Source of the DNA: Sphingobium_A sp965228065
Lineage (GTDB): Bacteria; Pseudomonadota; Alphaproteobacteria; Sphingomonadales; Sphingomonadaceae
Length of the DNA stretch: 64,000 nucleotides
NCBI GenBank assembly: GCA_965228065.1
Contig: OZ245788.1
Span: forward strand, 5,828,001-5,892,000
Direction of reading: 5' to 3'
Of the stretch, positions 33,624-43,133 are shown piece after piece. The notes below the pieces were generated by a model. The model was given only the letters and a program-made list of their open reading frames with translations, searched no databases and had not been told where the DNA came from. Every line of letters starts with the position of its first letter. Position 1 is the first letter of the stretch. The position numbers and the translations under genes were made by a program.

Positions 33624-34545
33624 ATGCATTGCTTGCCCGCGTGAGGTTCAGGAACACATCCTCGAGGTCCGCTTCGCGCGTGACCACGTCGACGATGCCG
33701 TAACCGTCCTTCTGCACCGCCGCGAGCACTTCGCCCGCGTTCACCTTGTCCTTGCTGTATGTGATCGCGAGCACGCGATCACCCTTCAGCTCGATCTTCT
33801 GGAAGCAGGCATTGTCCGGCGCCACGGCGACGTCGCGGTCAACGGTCACCTCGACCAGCTTCTCCTGCGCCATGCCAACCAGGGTCCGCGTGGTTTCATT
33901 GGCGATCAGCCGACCATGGTTGATGATCGCGATCCGGTCGCAAAGCTCCTCGGCTTCCTCGAGATAATGGGTGGTGAGGACAACCGTGACGCCCTGGGCG
34001 TTAAGCTCCCGGACATAGGCCCAGAGCTGCTGGCGCAGTTCGATATCGACACCGGCGGTGGGTTCGTCGAGCACGAGCACGGGCGGCGCATGGACCAGTG
34101 CCTTGGCCACCATCAGCCGGCGCTTCATCCCGCCCGAGAGCGTGCGCGCATAGGCATCGGCTTTGTCGTCGAGTCGGACGGCGCGGAGCAACTCCATCGT
34201 CCGTCGGTCGCGTTTGGCCACGCCGTAGAGCCCGGCCTGGATCTCCAGCGCCTCGCGCGGCGTGAAAAAGGGATCGAACAGGATCTCCTGGTTGACGATG
34301 CCGATCGAGAATTTCGCGTTGCGCGGATTCCGGTCGATATCGAAGCCCCAGATCGAGGCGTGTCCCGCGGTCTTGTTCACCAGACCGGCCAGGATATTGA
34401 TCAGCGTGGACTTACCCGCGCCATTGGGACCGAGCAGGCCGAATATCTGCCCCCTCGGCACTTCGAAACTGACCCCGTCCAGCGCGCGTTTTCCGCCCGC
34501 ATAGACTTTTTCCAGTCCCTCGATCTCGATCGCAGCCTGCACCAT
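33622..34545 (-). CDS. ABC transporter ATP-binding protein
   Basis: A 307-residue ATPase of the multidrug/NodI/CcmA-like class. It has Walker A GPNGAGKST near residue 40, Q-loop IGIVNQEILF, signature LSGGMKRRL, Walker B PPVLVLDEPTAGVD and the switch His in VLTTHYLEEAEEL. The C-terminal 80 residues are the usual extra domain of exporter ATPases (DLEDVFLNLT at the end). No permease gene adjoins it, so its membrane partner must lie elsewhere. The stop codon touches the repeat framing the nuclease gene. Confidence 0.9.
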   Translation of the reverse strand: MVQAAIEIEGLEKVYAGGKRALDGVSFEVPRGQIFGLLGPNGAGKSTLINILAGLVNKTAGHASIWGFDIDRNPRNAKFSIGIVNQEILFDPFFTPREALEIQAGLYGVAKRDRRTMELLRAVRLDDKADAYARTLSGGMKRRLMVAKALVHAPPVLVLDEPTAGVDIELRQQLWAYVRELNAQGVTVVLTTHYLEEAEELCDRIAIINHGRLIANETTRTLVGMAQEKLVEVTVDRDVAVAPDNACFQKIELKGDRVLAITYSKDKVNAGEVLAAVQKDGYGIVDVVTREADLEDVFLNLTRASNA

Positions 34546-34615
34546 CGATCATGCGCATACGCCAAGCTGCGCCACGCGCAAGCCTTCCTTAACCCGCATG
34601 CGCGATGATCATCGC

Positions 34616-34714
34616 ATGACGATGCGAAAATCATATTGGATCGAGGATCTGGCCGGCTTGGCGCTGCGCTCGGCAATGCTGATCGCACTAGTCGGCGCGC
34701 CCGCGCTCTTCTGA
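34616..34714 (+). CDS. Possible 32-residue membrane peptide
   Basis: A short open frame in the 218-base gap between the ABC gene and the zinc-finger gene. It begins MTMRKSYWIEDLAG and has one hydrophobic stretch (about residues 15-32). No Shine-Dalgarno is evident and I recognise no family. I list it as a possibility only; the rest of the gap shows nothing else. Confidence 0.25.
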   Translation: MTMRKSYWIEDLAGLALRSAMLIALVGAPALF

Positions 34715-34763
34715 CGCCAAATCCCACTGGCAAGCCCGGGCGGGCCTTGCTAAGCGCGATGAT

Positions 34764-34979
34764 ATGAATAGCGCACCCGAAACCCTCCGCGTGAAGACCA
34801 GCCGCGTCGCCTGTGACGGTGCGAGCGATATCCCCGGCGGCGCCGCTCTCGGCCATCCCCGCGTCTGGCTGGAAATCGACGAAACCGGTTTCGTCGAGTG
34901 CGGCTATTGCGACCGCAGGTTCGTGCTTGCCGGCGGCCCCGCCGACACTGGCGGCGAAGAGGCTTCCCAGGCCGCTTGA
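34764..34979 (+). CDS. zf-CHCC zinc-finger protein (NDUFS6-like)
   Basis: A 71-residue protein with the zf-CHCC pattern: ACDG early, then GHPRVWLEI and VECGYCDRRFVL, giving Cys, His, Cys, Cys zinc ligands. The family is homologous to the NDUFS6 (13 kDa) subunit of complex I. In alphaproteobacteria it is a small accessory or assembly protein. It ends in an unstructured acidic tail. It lies 58 bases before tldD on the same strand. Confidence 0.82.
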   Translation: MNSAPETLRVKTSRVACDGASDIPGGAALGHPRVWLEIDETGFVECGYCDRRFVLAGGPADTGGEEASQAA

Positions 34980-35037
34980 GGGCCTTAGTAAGGCGCATAC
35001 CCCTCGACTGCGCTCGGGGCGGGCCTATATCGGTGGC

Positions 35038-36462
35038 ATGACCACCGATCCCCGCACCTATCTCTATCGCCCAGACGGGCTCGATCCCGAATCGGCCAAG
35101 CGCCTCACTGCCGAGGCGCTGTCGCGCTGCGACGATGGCGAGTTGTTCCTTCAATATGCCTCGACCGAAAGCTTCGGCTTTGACGATGGGCGGCTGAAGA
35201 CCGCCGATTATTCAACCGAATCGGGCTTCGGCCTGCGCGGGGTCAGCGGTGAGACCACCGCATTCGCGCATGCCAATGAACTGAGCGAAGCCGCGATCCG
35301 CCGCGCTGCGGAAACGATGACTTTGCTCGATCCTGCACAGGGAACACGCGCCCCTGCCCCGCGCGGCAATAATCGCCACCTCTACACGGCAGACAATCCG
35401 CTCGCCCTGGTCTCCTTCGCCGACAAGGTGGCCTTGTGCGAATCGATCGACGCGATGGCGCGCGCACGCGATCCACGCGTCGCTCAGGTCTCGGTCTCGC
35501 TCTCGGGATCCTGGTCGGTGATCGATATCGTCCGTCCCGACGGCTTCACCGCGATGGATGTGCGACCACTGGTGCGGCTCAACGTCAGCATCGTCGCCGA
35601 ACTCAACGGACGCCGCGAGACCGGCAGCTTCGGCGTCGGTGGTCGTTATCTCTACGATCGGCTGCTCGACCCTGCGCTGATCGATCGCGCGATCGACGAA
35701 GCGCTTCGCCAGGCATTGGTCAATCTCGACTCCGTGCCCGCCCCTGTCGGCGAGATGCAGGTGCTGCTCGGCCCCGGCTGGCCGGGCGTGCTGCTGCACG
35801 AGGCGATCGGCCACGGGCTGGAAGGCGATTTCAACCGCAAGGGCACCTCCGCCTTTTCCGGTCGCATCGGCGAGCGCGTGGGTGCGCCCGGCGTAACCGT
35901 GGTCGACGACGGCGCGATCGGCGAACGCCGCGGTTCGCTGTCGATCGACGACGAGGGAACCCCGACGCAGGAAAATGTGCTGATCGAAGACGGCATATTG
36001 AAGGGCTATATCCACGATCGGCTCAATGCGCGGCTGATGGGCGTGGCGCCGACAGGCAATGGCCGCCGCCAATCCTATGCGCATGCGCCGATGCCGCGCA
36101 TGACCAACACCTTCATGAAGGGCGGCAACGACGATCCCGCCGAACTGCTGTCGCGTATGAAAAACGGTATCTTCGCGAAGAGCTTCGGCGGCGGTCAGGT
36201 CGACATCGTCTCGGGGAAATTCGTCTTTTCCTGCACCGAGGCCTATCGCGTCGAGAACGGCAAGCTCGGCGCACCGATCAAGGGCGCGACGCTGATCGGC
36301 GACGGCCCGACCGTGCTGACCAAGGTGCTCGGCATCGGCAACGACTTCGCGCTCGACGAGGGCATCGGCATGTGCGGCAAGGCCGGCCAATCCGTCCCTG
36401 CCGGGGTCGGCCAGCCGACATTGCTGATCGAAGGACTCACCGTCGGCGGCACCGCGGCATGA
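35038..36462 (+). CDS. tldD: Metalloprotease TldD
   Basis: A 474-residue subunit of the TldD/TldE (PmbA) peptidase, which degrades or matures unfolded peptides. The metal-binding HEAIGH is at 254-259, followed by GLEGDFNRKGTSAFSGRIG. GNGRRQSYAHAPMPRMTNT and GMCGKAGQSVPAGVGQP near the end are family hallmarks. I start at ATG 35038; a longer in-frame extension would cover the zinc-finger gene. Its partner TldE is not in the window. The stop overlaps the DUF924 start by four bases. Confidence 0.94.
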   Translation: MTTDPRTYLYRPDGLDPESAKRLTAEALSRCDDGELFLQYASTESFGFDDGRLKTADYSTESGFGLRGVSGETTAFAHANELSEAAIRRAAETMTLLDPAQGTRAPAPRGNNRHLYTADNPLALVSFADKVALCESIDAMARARDPRVAQVSVSLSGSWSVIDIVRPDGFTAMDVRPLVRLNVSIVAELNGRRETGSFGVGGRYLYDRLLDPALIDRAIDEALRQALVNLDSVPAPVGEMQVLLGPGWPGVLLHEAIGHGLEGDFNRKGTSAFSGRIGERVGAPGVTVVDDGAIGERRGSLSIDDEGTPTQENVLIEDGILKGYIHDRLNARLMGVAPTGNGRRQSYAHAPMPRMTNTFMKGGNDDPAELLSRMKNGIFAKSFGGGQVDIVSGKFVFSCTEAYRVENGKLGAPIKGATLIGDGPTVLTKVLGIGNDFALDEGIGMCGKAGQSVPAGVGQPTLLIEGLTVGGTAA

Positions 36463-37001
36463 GCGCCGAGACCGACGAGATCCTCGCCTATTGGTTCGAC
36501 GAGGTCGGCCCCGACCGCTGGTGGACGCGCTCAGACGAAACCGACGAGACGATCCGCACGCGGTTCCAGGACCTGTGGAGCGAATGGCGGTCGCATACCG
36601 CGGAAAGCTTTCTGGGCACCGCCAGGGATGCACTGGCCGGCGTGATCCTGTTCGACCAGTTCCCACGCAACATGTTCCGCGACAGTGCCGAGGCCTTTTC
36701 GACCGACCCGCTCGCACTCGCGATCGCCAAGGGCGCGGTGGACAAGCGTCTGGACGAAACGCTGAGCCAGGACGAACGATCGTTCCTCTATATGCCCTTC
36801 ATGCACAGCGAGGATCTGGACGATCAGCAGCGCTCGCTGCTGTTGTTCACCGCGCTCGGCATCCAGAACTCGCTCGATTTCGCGCACAAGCATCACGACA
36901 TCGTCGCGCGTTTCGGCCGTTTTCCTCACCGCAATGCGGTACTGGGCCGCGCAATGCGTCCAGGCGAGGAAGACGCTGCCAGGGAAGGTGCGCACTGGTA
37001 G
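36459..37001 (+). CDS. DUF924 family protein
   Basis: A 180-residue helical protein with the DUF924 signatures ILAYWF at residues 8-13, WWTRSDETDETIRTRF, VILFDQFPRNMFR and FLYMPFMHSED. The family has a TPR-like all-alpha fold and no proven enzymatic role. The start is ATG 36459, overlapping the tldD stop (ATGA), so translation is coupled to TldD. Complete and of normal length. Confidence 0.88.
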   Translation: MSAETDEILAYWFDEVGPDRWWTRSDETDETIRTRFQDLWSEWRSHTAESFLGTARDALAGVILFDQFPRNMFRDSAEAFSTDPLALAIAKGAVDKRLDETLSQDERSFLYMPFMHSEDLDDQQRSLLLFTALGIQNSLDFAHKHHDIVARFGRFPHRNAVLGRAMRPGEEDAAREGAHW

Positions 37002-37044
37002 TGCTCGTCACCCCGGCTTTCGACACGGCATCGAGCGCACGCGC

Positions 37045-37245
37045 ATGACATTGGTGTCGATCGCCGAGTTCCCGGACCGCATTGCCGCCGATGTTGCCCG
37101 CATAGGCCTGGCGGCCGAGGGCATAGAGGCGGTGTTGTTCGATGGCGGGATGGCCGGTCTCGGGCTGGGGTTCATGACCCCGGTCAGGCTGATGGTTCAT
37201 CCGGACGATGCCGATCGGGCCACCGCGCTGATCGAGTCTGCCTAA
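37045..37245 (+). CDS. DUF2007 family protein
   Basis: A 66-residue protein, MTLVSIAEFPDRIAADVAR..., ending LMVHPDDADRATALIESA. It matches the short DUF2007 (putative signal-transducing) family, a ferredoxin-like fold of unknown function. I start at ATG 37045; an in-frame extension of 37 codons would overlap the DUF924 gene and is unlike the family. Confidence 0.72.
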   Translation: MTLVSIAEFPDRIAADVARIGLAAEGIEAVLFDGGMAGLGLGFMTPVRLMVHPDDADRATALIESA

Positions 37246-37348
37246 AAAACGAGCATCACTTCGCACCTGCACAATAATTAGCGCCTCCGGCCACTGTCGG
37301 GCGCAGCAGATGGCCTGTCGACCGCTCAAATCGCGCCATTTTCGAATC

Positions 37349-37364
37349 TGGCACATCCCTTGCT
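37349..37364 (+). promoter_or_regulatory. Sigma-54 promoter of glnK-amtB
   Basis: TGGCACATCCCTTGCT matches the -24/-12 consensus (TGGCAC-N5-TTGC) exactly, with GG and GC ten bases apart. It ends 36 bases before the glnK ATG. This predicts RpoN-dependent, NtrC-activated transcription under nitrogen limitation. Confidence 0.88.
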
Positions 37365-37400
37365 GACATCCGTTTCGGACAAAAAGCAGAAGGGGGCCGA

Positions 37401-37739
37401 ATGAAACTCGTCATAGCAATCATCAAACCCTTCAAGCTCGACGAGGTGCGTGAAGCGCTTTCCGAGCTTGGAGTCGCCGGGATGACGGTCACCGAGGTCA
37501 AGGGGTTCGGGCGGCAAAAGGGCCAGACCGAAATCTACCGCGGCGCCGAATACAGCACGAACATGGTCCCCAAGATCAAGATCGAGGTCGCCTGCGCCTC
37601 CGACCTCGCCGACCGCGTCGTCGAGGCGATCCAGGCGTCGGCGAACACCGGCGCCATCGGCGACGGCAAGATCTTCGTGCTGGATGTCGGACAGGCCGTG
37701 CGCATCCGCACCGGCGAGACCGACGAAACCGCGCTCTAA
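37401..37739 (+). CDS. glnK: P-II family nitrogen regulator GlnK
   Basis: A 112-residue trimeric PII signal protein. The T-loop carries the uridylylation site Tyr51 (GAEY); the B-loop TGAIGDGKIFV and C-loop RIRTGE bind ATP/ADP. Pairing with amtB and the sigma-54 promoter mark it as the GlnK type, which docks onto AmtB and blocks ammonium uptake when nitrogen is ample. It is followed 15 bases later by amtB. Confidence 0.95.
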   Translation: MKLVIAIIKPFKLDEVREALSELGVAGMTVTEVKGFGRQKGQTEIYRGAEYSTNMVPKIKIEVACASDLADRVVEAIQASANTGAIGDGKIFVLDVGQAVRIRTGETDETAL

Positions 37740-37754
37740 CGAGAAGGGGGAACA

Positions 37755-39164
<1,410 letters not shown>

Positions 39165-39171
39165 CACGATC

Positions 39172-39199
39172 GGAGGGCGGCCGACAGAAGCCGCCCTCC
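39172..39199 (+). terminator. Hairpin directly after amtB
   Basis: GGAGGGCGGC and GCCGCCCTCC form a perfect 10-bp stem with an 8-base loop, starting eight bases after the amtB stop. There is no T tract; it may protect the mRNA 3' end or act with the stronger terminator that follows. Confidence 0.5.
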
Positions 39200-39226
39200 C
39201 CACCGGGTTCCTCCTGCGAACCGCCT

Positions 39227-39259
39227 GGGCTGGCATGGCAACATGCCAGCCCGTTTTTT
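39227..39259 (+). terminator. Rho-independent terminator of glnK-amtB
   Basis: GGGCTGGCATG-GCAA-CATGCCAGCCC is a perfect 11-bp stem with a tetraloop, followed by G and six T residues. It is a textbook intrinsic terminator for the operon. A single CCCCAGC-GAAA-GCTGGGG palindrome unit follows at 39294-39311. Confidence 0.9.
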
Positions 39260-39349
39260 CAAGCAAGCCGCGCCGCCGGCGCGGATTGCGCAGCCCCAGC
39301 GAAAGCTGGGGTCTCCGTCAGAATAAAGCGCCATCTCGCAGACCGCGTC

Positions 39350-40933
39350 TTACCCCGACAGATGCGCCTTCACGAAATCGGCGCAACGCTCGCCGATCAT
39401 GATGGTCGGCGCATTGGTGTTGCCGGAGACAAGCGCGGGCATGATCGACGCGTCGGCAACATAGAGGCCGTCGACACCGCGCACCCTGAGCTGCGGATCG
39501 ACCACCGAGTCCGCATCGGCACCCATCCGGCACGTGCCGACCGGGTGATAGACGGTATCCGCGCGGTTGCGGATGATCTCGATCATGGAGTCGTCGTCAT
39601 GGACATCGGCCATATGCCGGTCGCGCCCATGATAGTCGGCAAGCGGCGGTGCCTCCAGGATACGGCGCATCAGCTTCACGCCGGCAAGCAGCGTTTCCAC
39701 GTCGCGATCATCGGTCAGAAAAGCCGGATCGATCAGCGGGACCGCCGCCGCGTCGGCCGATGCGAGGCGGACAGTACCGCGACTCTGCGGCCGCAGCACG
39801 CAGACATGGCAGGAGAAACCGTGCGCCTTCACTTTCGTACGGCCATGATCCTCCAGCAGCGCAGGCACGAAGTGGAACTGGATATCCGGCGCCGGCAGAT
39901 CGGGGCGGGTACGCGCAAAGCCGCCGCTTTCGGCATAGGGCGTGGTGAACGGCCCGCTACGCGACCGGAACCATTGCCACATCGCCCCTAACGTGCCGAT
40001 CGTGCCACGCAGTGTCTGCCCCATGAAGGGAGCACCCGCCGTTTCGTAGCCGGCGACATAATCGATATGATCCTGCAGCGCGCCGCCCACCGCAGGACGA
40101 TCGCTGACAATGTCGATTCCATGCGCTTTCAGGTGATCGGCGGGGCCGATGCCCGAGAGCATCAGCGTCTGTGGCGACCCGAACGCACCGCCCGCGACCA
40201 CCACCGCACCCCGGGCACGGATTGTCCGGCGTGCACCGTCCTGGAGGAATGCGACTCCGACGGCGCGCCCTTTTTCGAACAGGATGCGTTCGACCAGCGC
40301 CCCGGTACGGATATCGATCCGGTCGCGACGCGGATCGAGATAGGCGCGCGCGGCACTCCAGCGCTCGCCGCCCTTCTGTGTCACCTGATAGACTCCGACG
40401 CCATCGAGGTGTGCGCCGTTGAAATCGGGATTACGCGGCAATTGCAGCGATGCCGCCGCCTCGACAAAAGCAAGACTGCCCGGATTGGCGCTATGCTGAT
40501 CGCTCACCGCAAGCGGCCCGCCAATGCCATGGAAACGGTCCTCGCCGCGCGCATTATCCTCCGCGCGACGGAAGACAGGCAGCACGTCGGCATAGGACCA
40601 GCCCTGACAGCCCATCGCCGCCCAATTGTCGTAATCCCATGCGCTGCCACGAATATAGAGCATCGCGTTGATCGCGCTCGATCCGCCAAGCCCGCGCCCG
40701 CGCGGCTGATATCCACGACGCCCGTTGAGCCCGGCCTGCGGCACAGTCTCGAACCGCCAGTTCGATGCGTCGGGAATGAAGGGCATCATGGCCGGCGCCT
40801 TGATCCGCCAATCGGTGTTGGCGCCCCCCGCCTCGATCAGCGCGACGCTGAGTCGTTTGTCCGCCGCGAGCCGACCCGCAACCGCAGCCCCACCCGATCC
40901 GCCGCCGATCACGACGATGTCGACCTCGTCCAT
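39350..40933 (-). CDS. GMC family flavin oxidoreductase
   Basis: A 527-residue FAD alcohol dehydrogenase or oxidase of the glucose-methanol-choline family. FAD-binding GGGSGGAAVAGRLA is near residue 10 and RGRGLGGSSAINAMLYIRG is the GMC signature 1. Signature 2 is GAFGSPQTLMLSGIGP. The C-terminal active-site His lies in TVYHPVGTCRMG. It resembles choline dehydrogenase-like enzymes acting on alcohols of varied type. There are no betaine genes nearby. I start at ATG 40933 (AGGAG eight bases before) rather than nine codons earlier. A palindromic operator candidate lies just upstream. Confidence 0.88.
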   Translation of the reverse strand: MDEVDIVVIGGGSGGAAVAGRLAADKRLSVALIEAGGANTDWRIKAPAMMPFIPDASNWRFETVPQAGLNGRRGYQPRGRGLGGSSAINAMLYIRGSAWDYDNWAAMGCQGWSYADVLPVFRRAEDNARGEDRFHGIGGPLAVSDQHSANPGSLAFVEAAASLQLPRNPDFNGAHLDGVGVYQVTQKGGERWSAARAYLDPRRDRIDIRTGALVERILFEKGRAVGVAFLQDGARRTIRARGAVVVAGGAFGSPQTLMLSGIGPADHLKAHGIDIVSDRPAVGGALQDHIDYVAGYETAGAPFMGQTLRGTIGTLGAMWQWFRSRSGPFTTPYAESGGFARTRPDLPAPDIQFHFVPALLEDHGRTKVKAHGFSCHVCVLRPQSRGTVRLASADAAAVPLIDPAFLTDDRDVETLLAGVKLMRRILEAPPLADYHGRDRHMADVHDDDSMIEIIRNRADTVYHPVGTCRMGADADSVVDPQLRVRGVDGLYVADASIMPALVSGNTNAPTIMIGERCADFVKAHLSG

Positions 40934-40982
40934 CCGCCCGCTCCTGCTGGGCCGTCTCAAGGCGACCTCAGATCCTTAGCGT

Positions 40983-40996
40983 TGACGTTAACGTCA
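40983..40996. promoter_or_regulatory. 14-bp palindrome upstream of the GMC gene
   Basis: TGACGTTAACGTCA is perfectly self-complementary, 49 bases upstream of the GMC start. It resembles the ACGTTAACGT-type sites I recall for MerR-family regulators of branched-chain amino acid and acyl-CoA catabolism (LiuR-like). The regulator is not encoded nearby, so the assignment is tentative. Confidence 0.5.
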
Positions 40997-41016
40997 TTTA
41001 GGATACGGGCAAGCGA

Positions 41017-41310
41017 TCAGATATGGACGAAGCGCAGATCGATCGGTCGATTGAGCGCCCGTGCATCGTCGACGATGCCGACCAGCGCATCGAACAGCGC
41101 GGCCAATGCGGGCGCGGGACGTGCCGGGCAGAGGATCTCGACGGCAAAGGGCGGCTCGATACCGTTGATTCCGCCGCCGATCAGCGAATCCGCCAGCGCA
41201 TCGAGCGAATGACCGTGCCAGGCGGGCGCGTCCACCGCCGCCAGGAAAGCCCCATAGAAGGACTCCACATCGGTCCAGCCGCGCGCGTCGAGGCGGATCG
41301 CGTCAGCCAT
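41017..41310 (-). CDS. Barstar-family protein
   Basis: A 97-residue protein with the barstar (ribonuclease inhibitor) pattern: an N-terminal beta strand, then VESFYGAFLAAVDAPAWHGHSLDALADSL where barstar has its barnase-contacting helix, and a C-terminal DLRFVHI strand. No barnase-type ribonuclease is present in the window. It is the last gene of a four-gene overlapping operon, its ATG overlapping the end of the sterol desaturase gene by eight bases (ATGGCTGA). The role of such orphan barstars is unknown. Confidence 0.75.
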   Translation of the reverse strand: MADAIRLDARGWTDVESFYGAFLAAVDAPAWHGHSLDALADSLIGGGINGIEPPFAVEILCPARPAPALAALFDALVGIVDDARALNRPIDLRFVHI

Positions 41311-42211
41311 GATCGGGCGTCACCACGGGCTGCAGCGCCTGCCAACGCGCACGGATCGTCTCGCTCGAGTCGCGAGATCCGTCGTGGCTCCAGCCCGGCG
41401 GTGCAACGATATAACCGATCTTGTTCCGCAGGCCCGGCGCCCGCCAGACATCCTTCGCGATCCCGACCCATTCGTGGAATGCCGCCCAGATCAGATTGAA
41501 GCTGCCAAGCTGTTTCACGATGCCGTAGCGCGGGCGCTCCTCGTCGAGTTCGGGCGTGTAGGTGCCGAACATCCGGTCCCACACAATGAAGACACCGGCA
41601 TAGTTGCGATCCAGATAGCGCGGGTTGGTGGCATGGTGGACGCGGTGATGAGACGGCGTGTTCATCACCGCTTCGAACCAGCGCGGCATCCGTCCGACCA
41701 TCTCGGTATGGATCCAGAACTGATAGATCAGATTGATCCCGGCGCAGAAGAACACCATCGCTGGCGGAAAGCCGATCAGGAACAGCGGCAGGCGAAAGAC
41801 GAAGGCGAGGCTGAGAAAGCCCGTCCAAGTCTGCCTGAGCGCGGTCGACAGATTATAATGCTGGCTGCTGTGGTGAATGACATGGCTCGCCCAGAACCAG
41901 CGAACGCGATGCGCGCTGCGATGAAACCAATAGTAGGCAAGATCGTCGAGCACGAAGCAGAGCGGCCACGCCCACCAGCTGAAGGGAATGTCGAGCAGCC
42001 GATGGTGCCAGAACCAGATCGCCATCCCCGTCACCAGCCCGGCGCTGAGCACGCCGGCCACGGTGCTGCCCAGTCCGAGCGACAGCGACGTCAGCGTGTC
42101 GCGCGGATTGTAGCGGCCACGATCGCGACTGCGGGCGACGATCATCTCGACCAGCACCAGCGCGATGAAGCCCGGCACCGCGATGTTGACGGGATCGGGC
42201 AGGTCGATCAT
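41303..42211 (-). CDS. Sterol desaturase/fatty acid hydroxylase family protein
   Basis: A 302-residue integral membrane di-iron protein. Histidine boxes are HRSAH, SHVIHHSSQHYN and HHRVHHATN, followed by NYAGVFIVWDRMFGTY, a hallmark of this family. Four or more membrane helices surround them. Products of relatives include hydroxylated lipids, carotenoids and ether-lipid cleavage; the substrate here is unknown. I start at ATG 42211, which overlaps the upstream gene's stop by four bases. A much longer open frame upstream is out-of-frame Arg-rich translation of that gene. Confidence 0.87.
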   Translation of the reverse strand: MIDLPDPVNIAVPGFIALVLVEMIVARSRDRGRYNPRDTLTSLSLGLGSTVAGVLSAGLVTGMAIWFWHHRLLDIPFSWWAWPLCFVLDDLAYYWFHRSAHRVRWFWASHVIHHSSQHYNLSTALRQTWTGFLSLAFVFRLPLFLIGFPPAMVFFCAGINLIYQFWIHTEMVGRMPRWFEAVMNTPSHHRVHHATNPRYLDRNYAGVFIVWDRMFGTYTPELDEERPRYGIVKQLGSFNLIWAAFHEWVGIAKDVWRAPGLRNKIGYIVAPPGWSHDGSRDSSETIRARWQALQPVVTPDHG

Positions 42212-42603
42212 CCGCTTATGCCCCGGAACCCGCTCACCCAGCGCGCAGCCTGATCGCCCAGATCGAGCGTCACTTTTCCGAACATCCGATCGCCGGTGGA
42301 CAGAGTGAGCATCCTGCGGTCGAGCCGGCCGAAAAACGGCGGCTCGATGATACGCGAGGCGAAATGATTGCCATGGGCGCGAATGAGGAGATGGCGTCCG
42401 GCTGCGTCCTTGAGCAACGCGGCATGGCCCGCACGATCCACCACGACATCGACGGGGTCGAAACCGCAATGTGCTTCTTCCGCCAGCGCGCGGGCATGGA
42501 CCGCATCGGCGATGCGGATATCGGTGCCGAGACCAAGAAGGTGCGCGGCGAGCGCCAGGCCGAAAATCCCGACCAGCGACCCACCGAGCAGCAACCAGTT
42601 CAT
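42208..42603 (-). CDS. Membrane-anchored hypothetical protein
   Basis: A 131-residue protein with one N-terminal membrane helix (about residues 3-24) and a soluble remainder containing DVVVDRAGHAALLKDAAGRHLLIRAHGNHF and FFGRLDRRMLTL. I recognise no family. Both ends overlap neighbours by four bases (phosphatase-like gene upstream, sterol desaturase downstream), so it is certainly translated with them. It may be an accessory to the desaturase. Confidence 0.65.
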   Translation of the reverse strand: MNWLLLGGSLVGIFGLALAAHLLGLGTDIRIADAVHARALAEEAHCGFDPVDVVVDRAGHAALLKDAAGRHLLIRAHGNHFASRIIEPPFFGRLDRRMLTLSTGDRMFGKVTLDLGDQAARWVSGFRGISG

Positions 42604-43028
42604 GCGCGCGCCGAAAGGGCGTCCAGCATCGGGCGGATCGCCCCCAGGTCATAACCCGCTTCGGCCGCGGTCTCGGACAGCGAGTCGGGCGAACCGCCGC
42701 GCTGCGCCGATGCGAGCGCCCACAAATAGGTGGAGCGCGTGCCGGACCGGCAATAGGCGAGCACCGGTCCGCCCGCCGCCTCGAGTGCGGCGTTCATCTC
42801 TTCGAGCTGGTTCGCGGAAAAGCCGGCGTGCGTGACCGGGATCGCACGATAGGCAAGGCCCGCCGCAGCAGCCGCGGCTTCGATCTCGGCGCCCGTTGGC
42901 TGGTCGGGTTCTTCCCCGTCGGGTCGGTTGTTGATGATCATCGTCACGCCCTGCGCAGCAGCGGCAGCAACCTGCTCTGCGGTGATCTGGGGCGACACGG
43001 CAATCGCGTCATCGAGCCTTCGGAACAT
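42600..43028 (-). CDS. TIGR01244-type phosphatase/sulfurtransferase-like protein
   Basis: A 142-residue protein of the dual-specificity-phosphatase-like (beta-lactamase hydrolase N-domain) family. Active-site loop YCRSGTRS gives the Cys-x5-Arg signature. INNRPDGEEPDQP and VTHAGFSANQLEEM are typical of the family. Annotated relatives are called sulfur transferases, but the motif is phosphatase-like; in BigR/Blh systems similar domains act on sulfide chemistry. I start at ATG 43028 (GGAG six bases upstream) rather than 13 codons earlier. It is the first gene of the four-gene operon. Confidence 0.82.
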   Translation of the reverse strand: MFRRLDDAIAVSPQITAEQVAAAAAQGVTMIINNRPDGEEPDQPTGAEIEAAAAAAGLAYRAIPVTHAGFSANQLEEMNAALEAAGGPVLAYCRSGTRSTYLWALASAQRGGSPDSLSETAAEAGYDLGAIRPMLDALSARA

Positions 43029-43133
43029 CGGATACTCCACCACGGACGGGAACATTGATCCGGTCATAGCGCGCCATGCCGGATCGCGAAACGCCCGTTG
43101 CAGGCTGCACTCGTCATGACCGGAAAAGAAATC

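Noticed and set aside
37246..37348. Riboswitch in the glnK upstream region
   Set aside because: The sequence upstream of the sigma-54 promoter shows no convincing stems or known aptamer core, and the transcript should start downstream of it.
39350..40933. Choline dehydrogenase betA
   Set aside because: No betB or betI or choline transporter nearby, and the GMC family is too broad to name the substrate.
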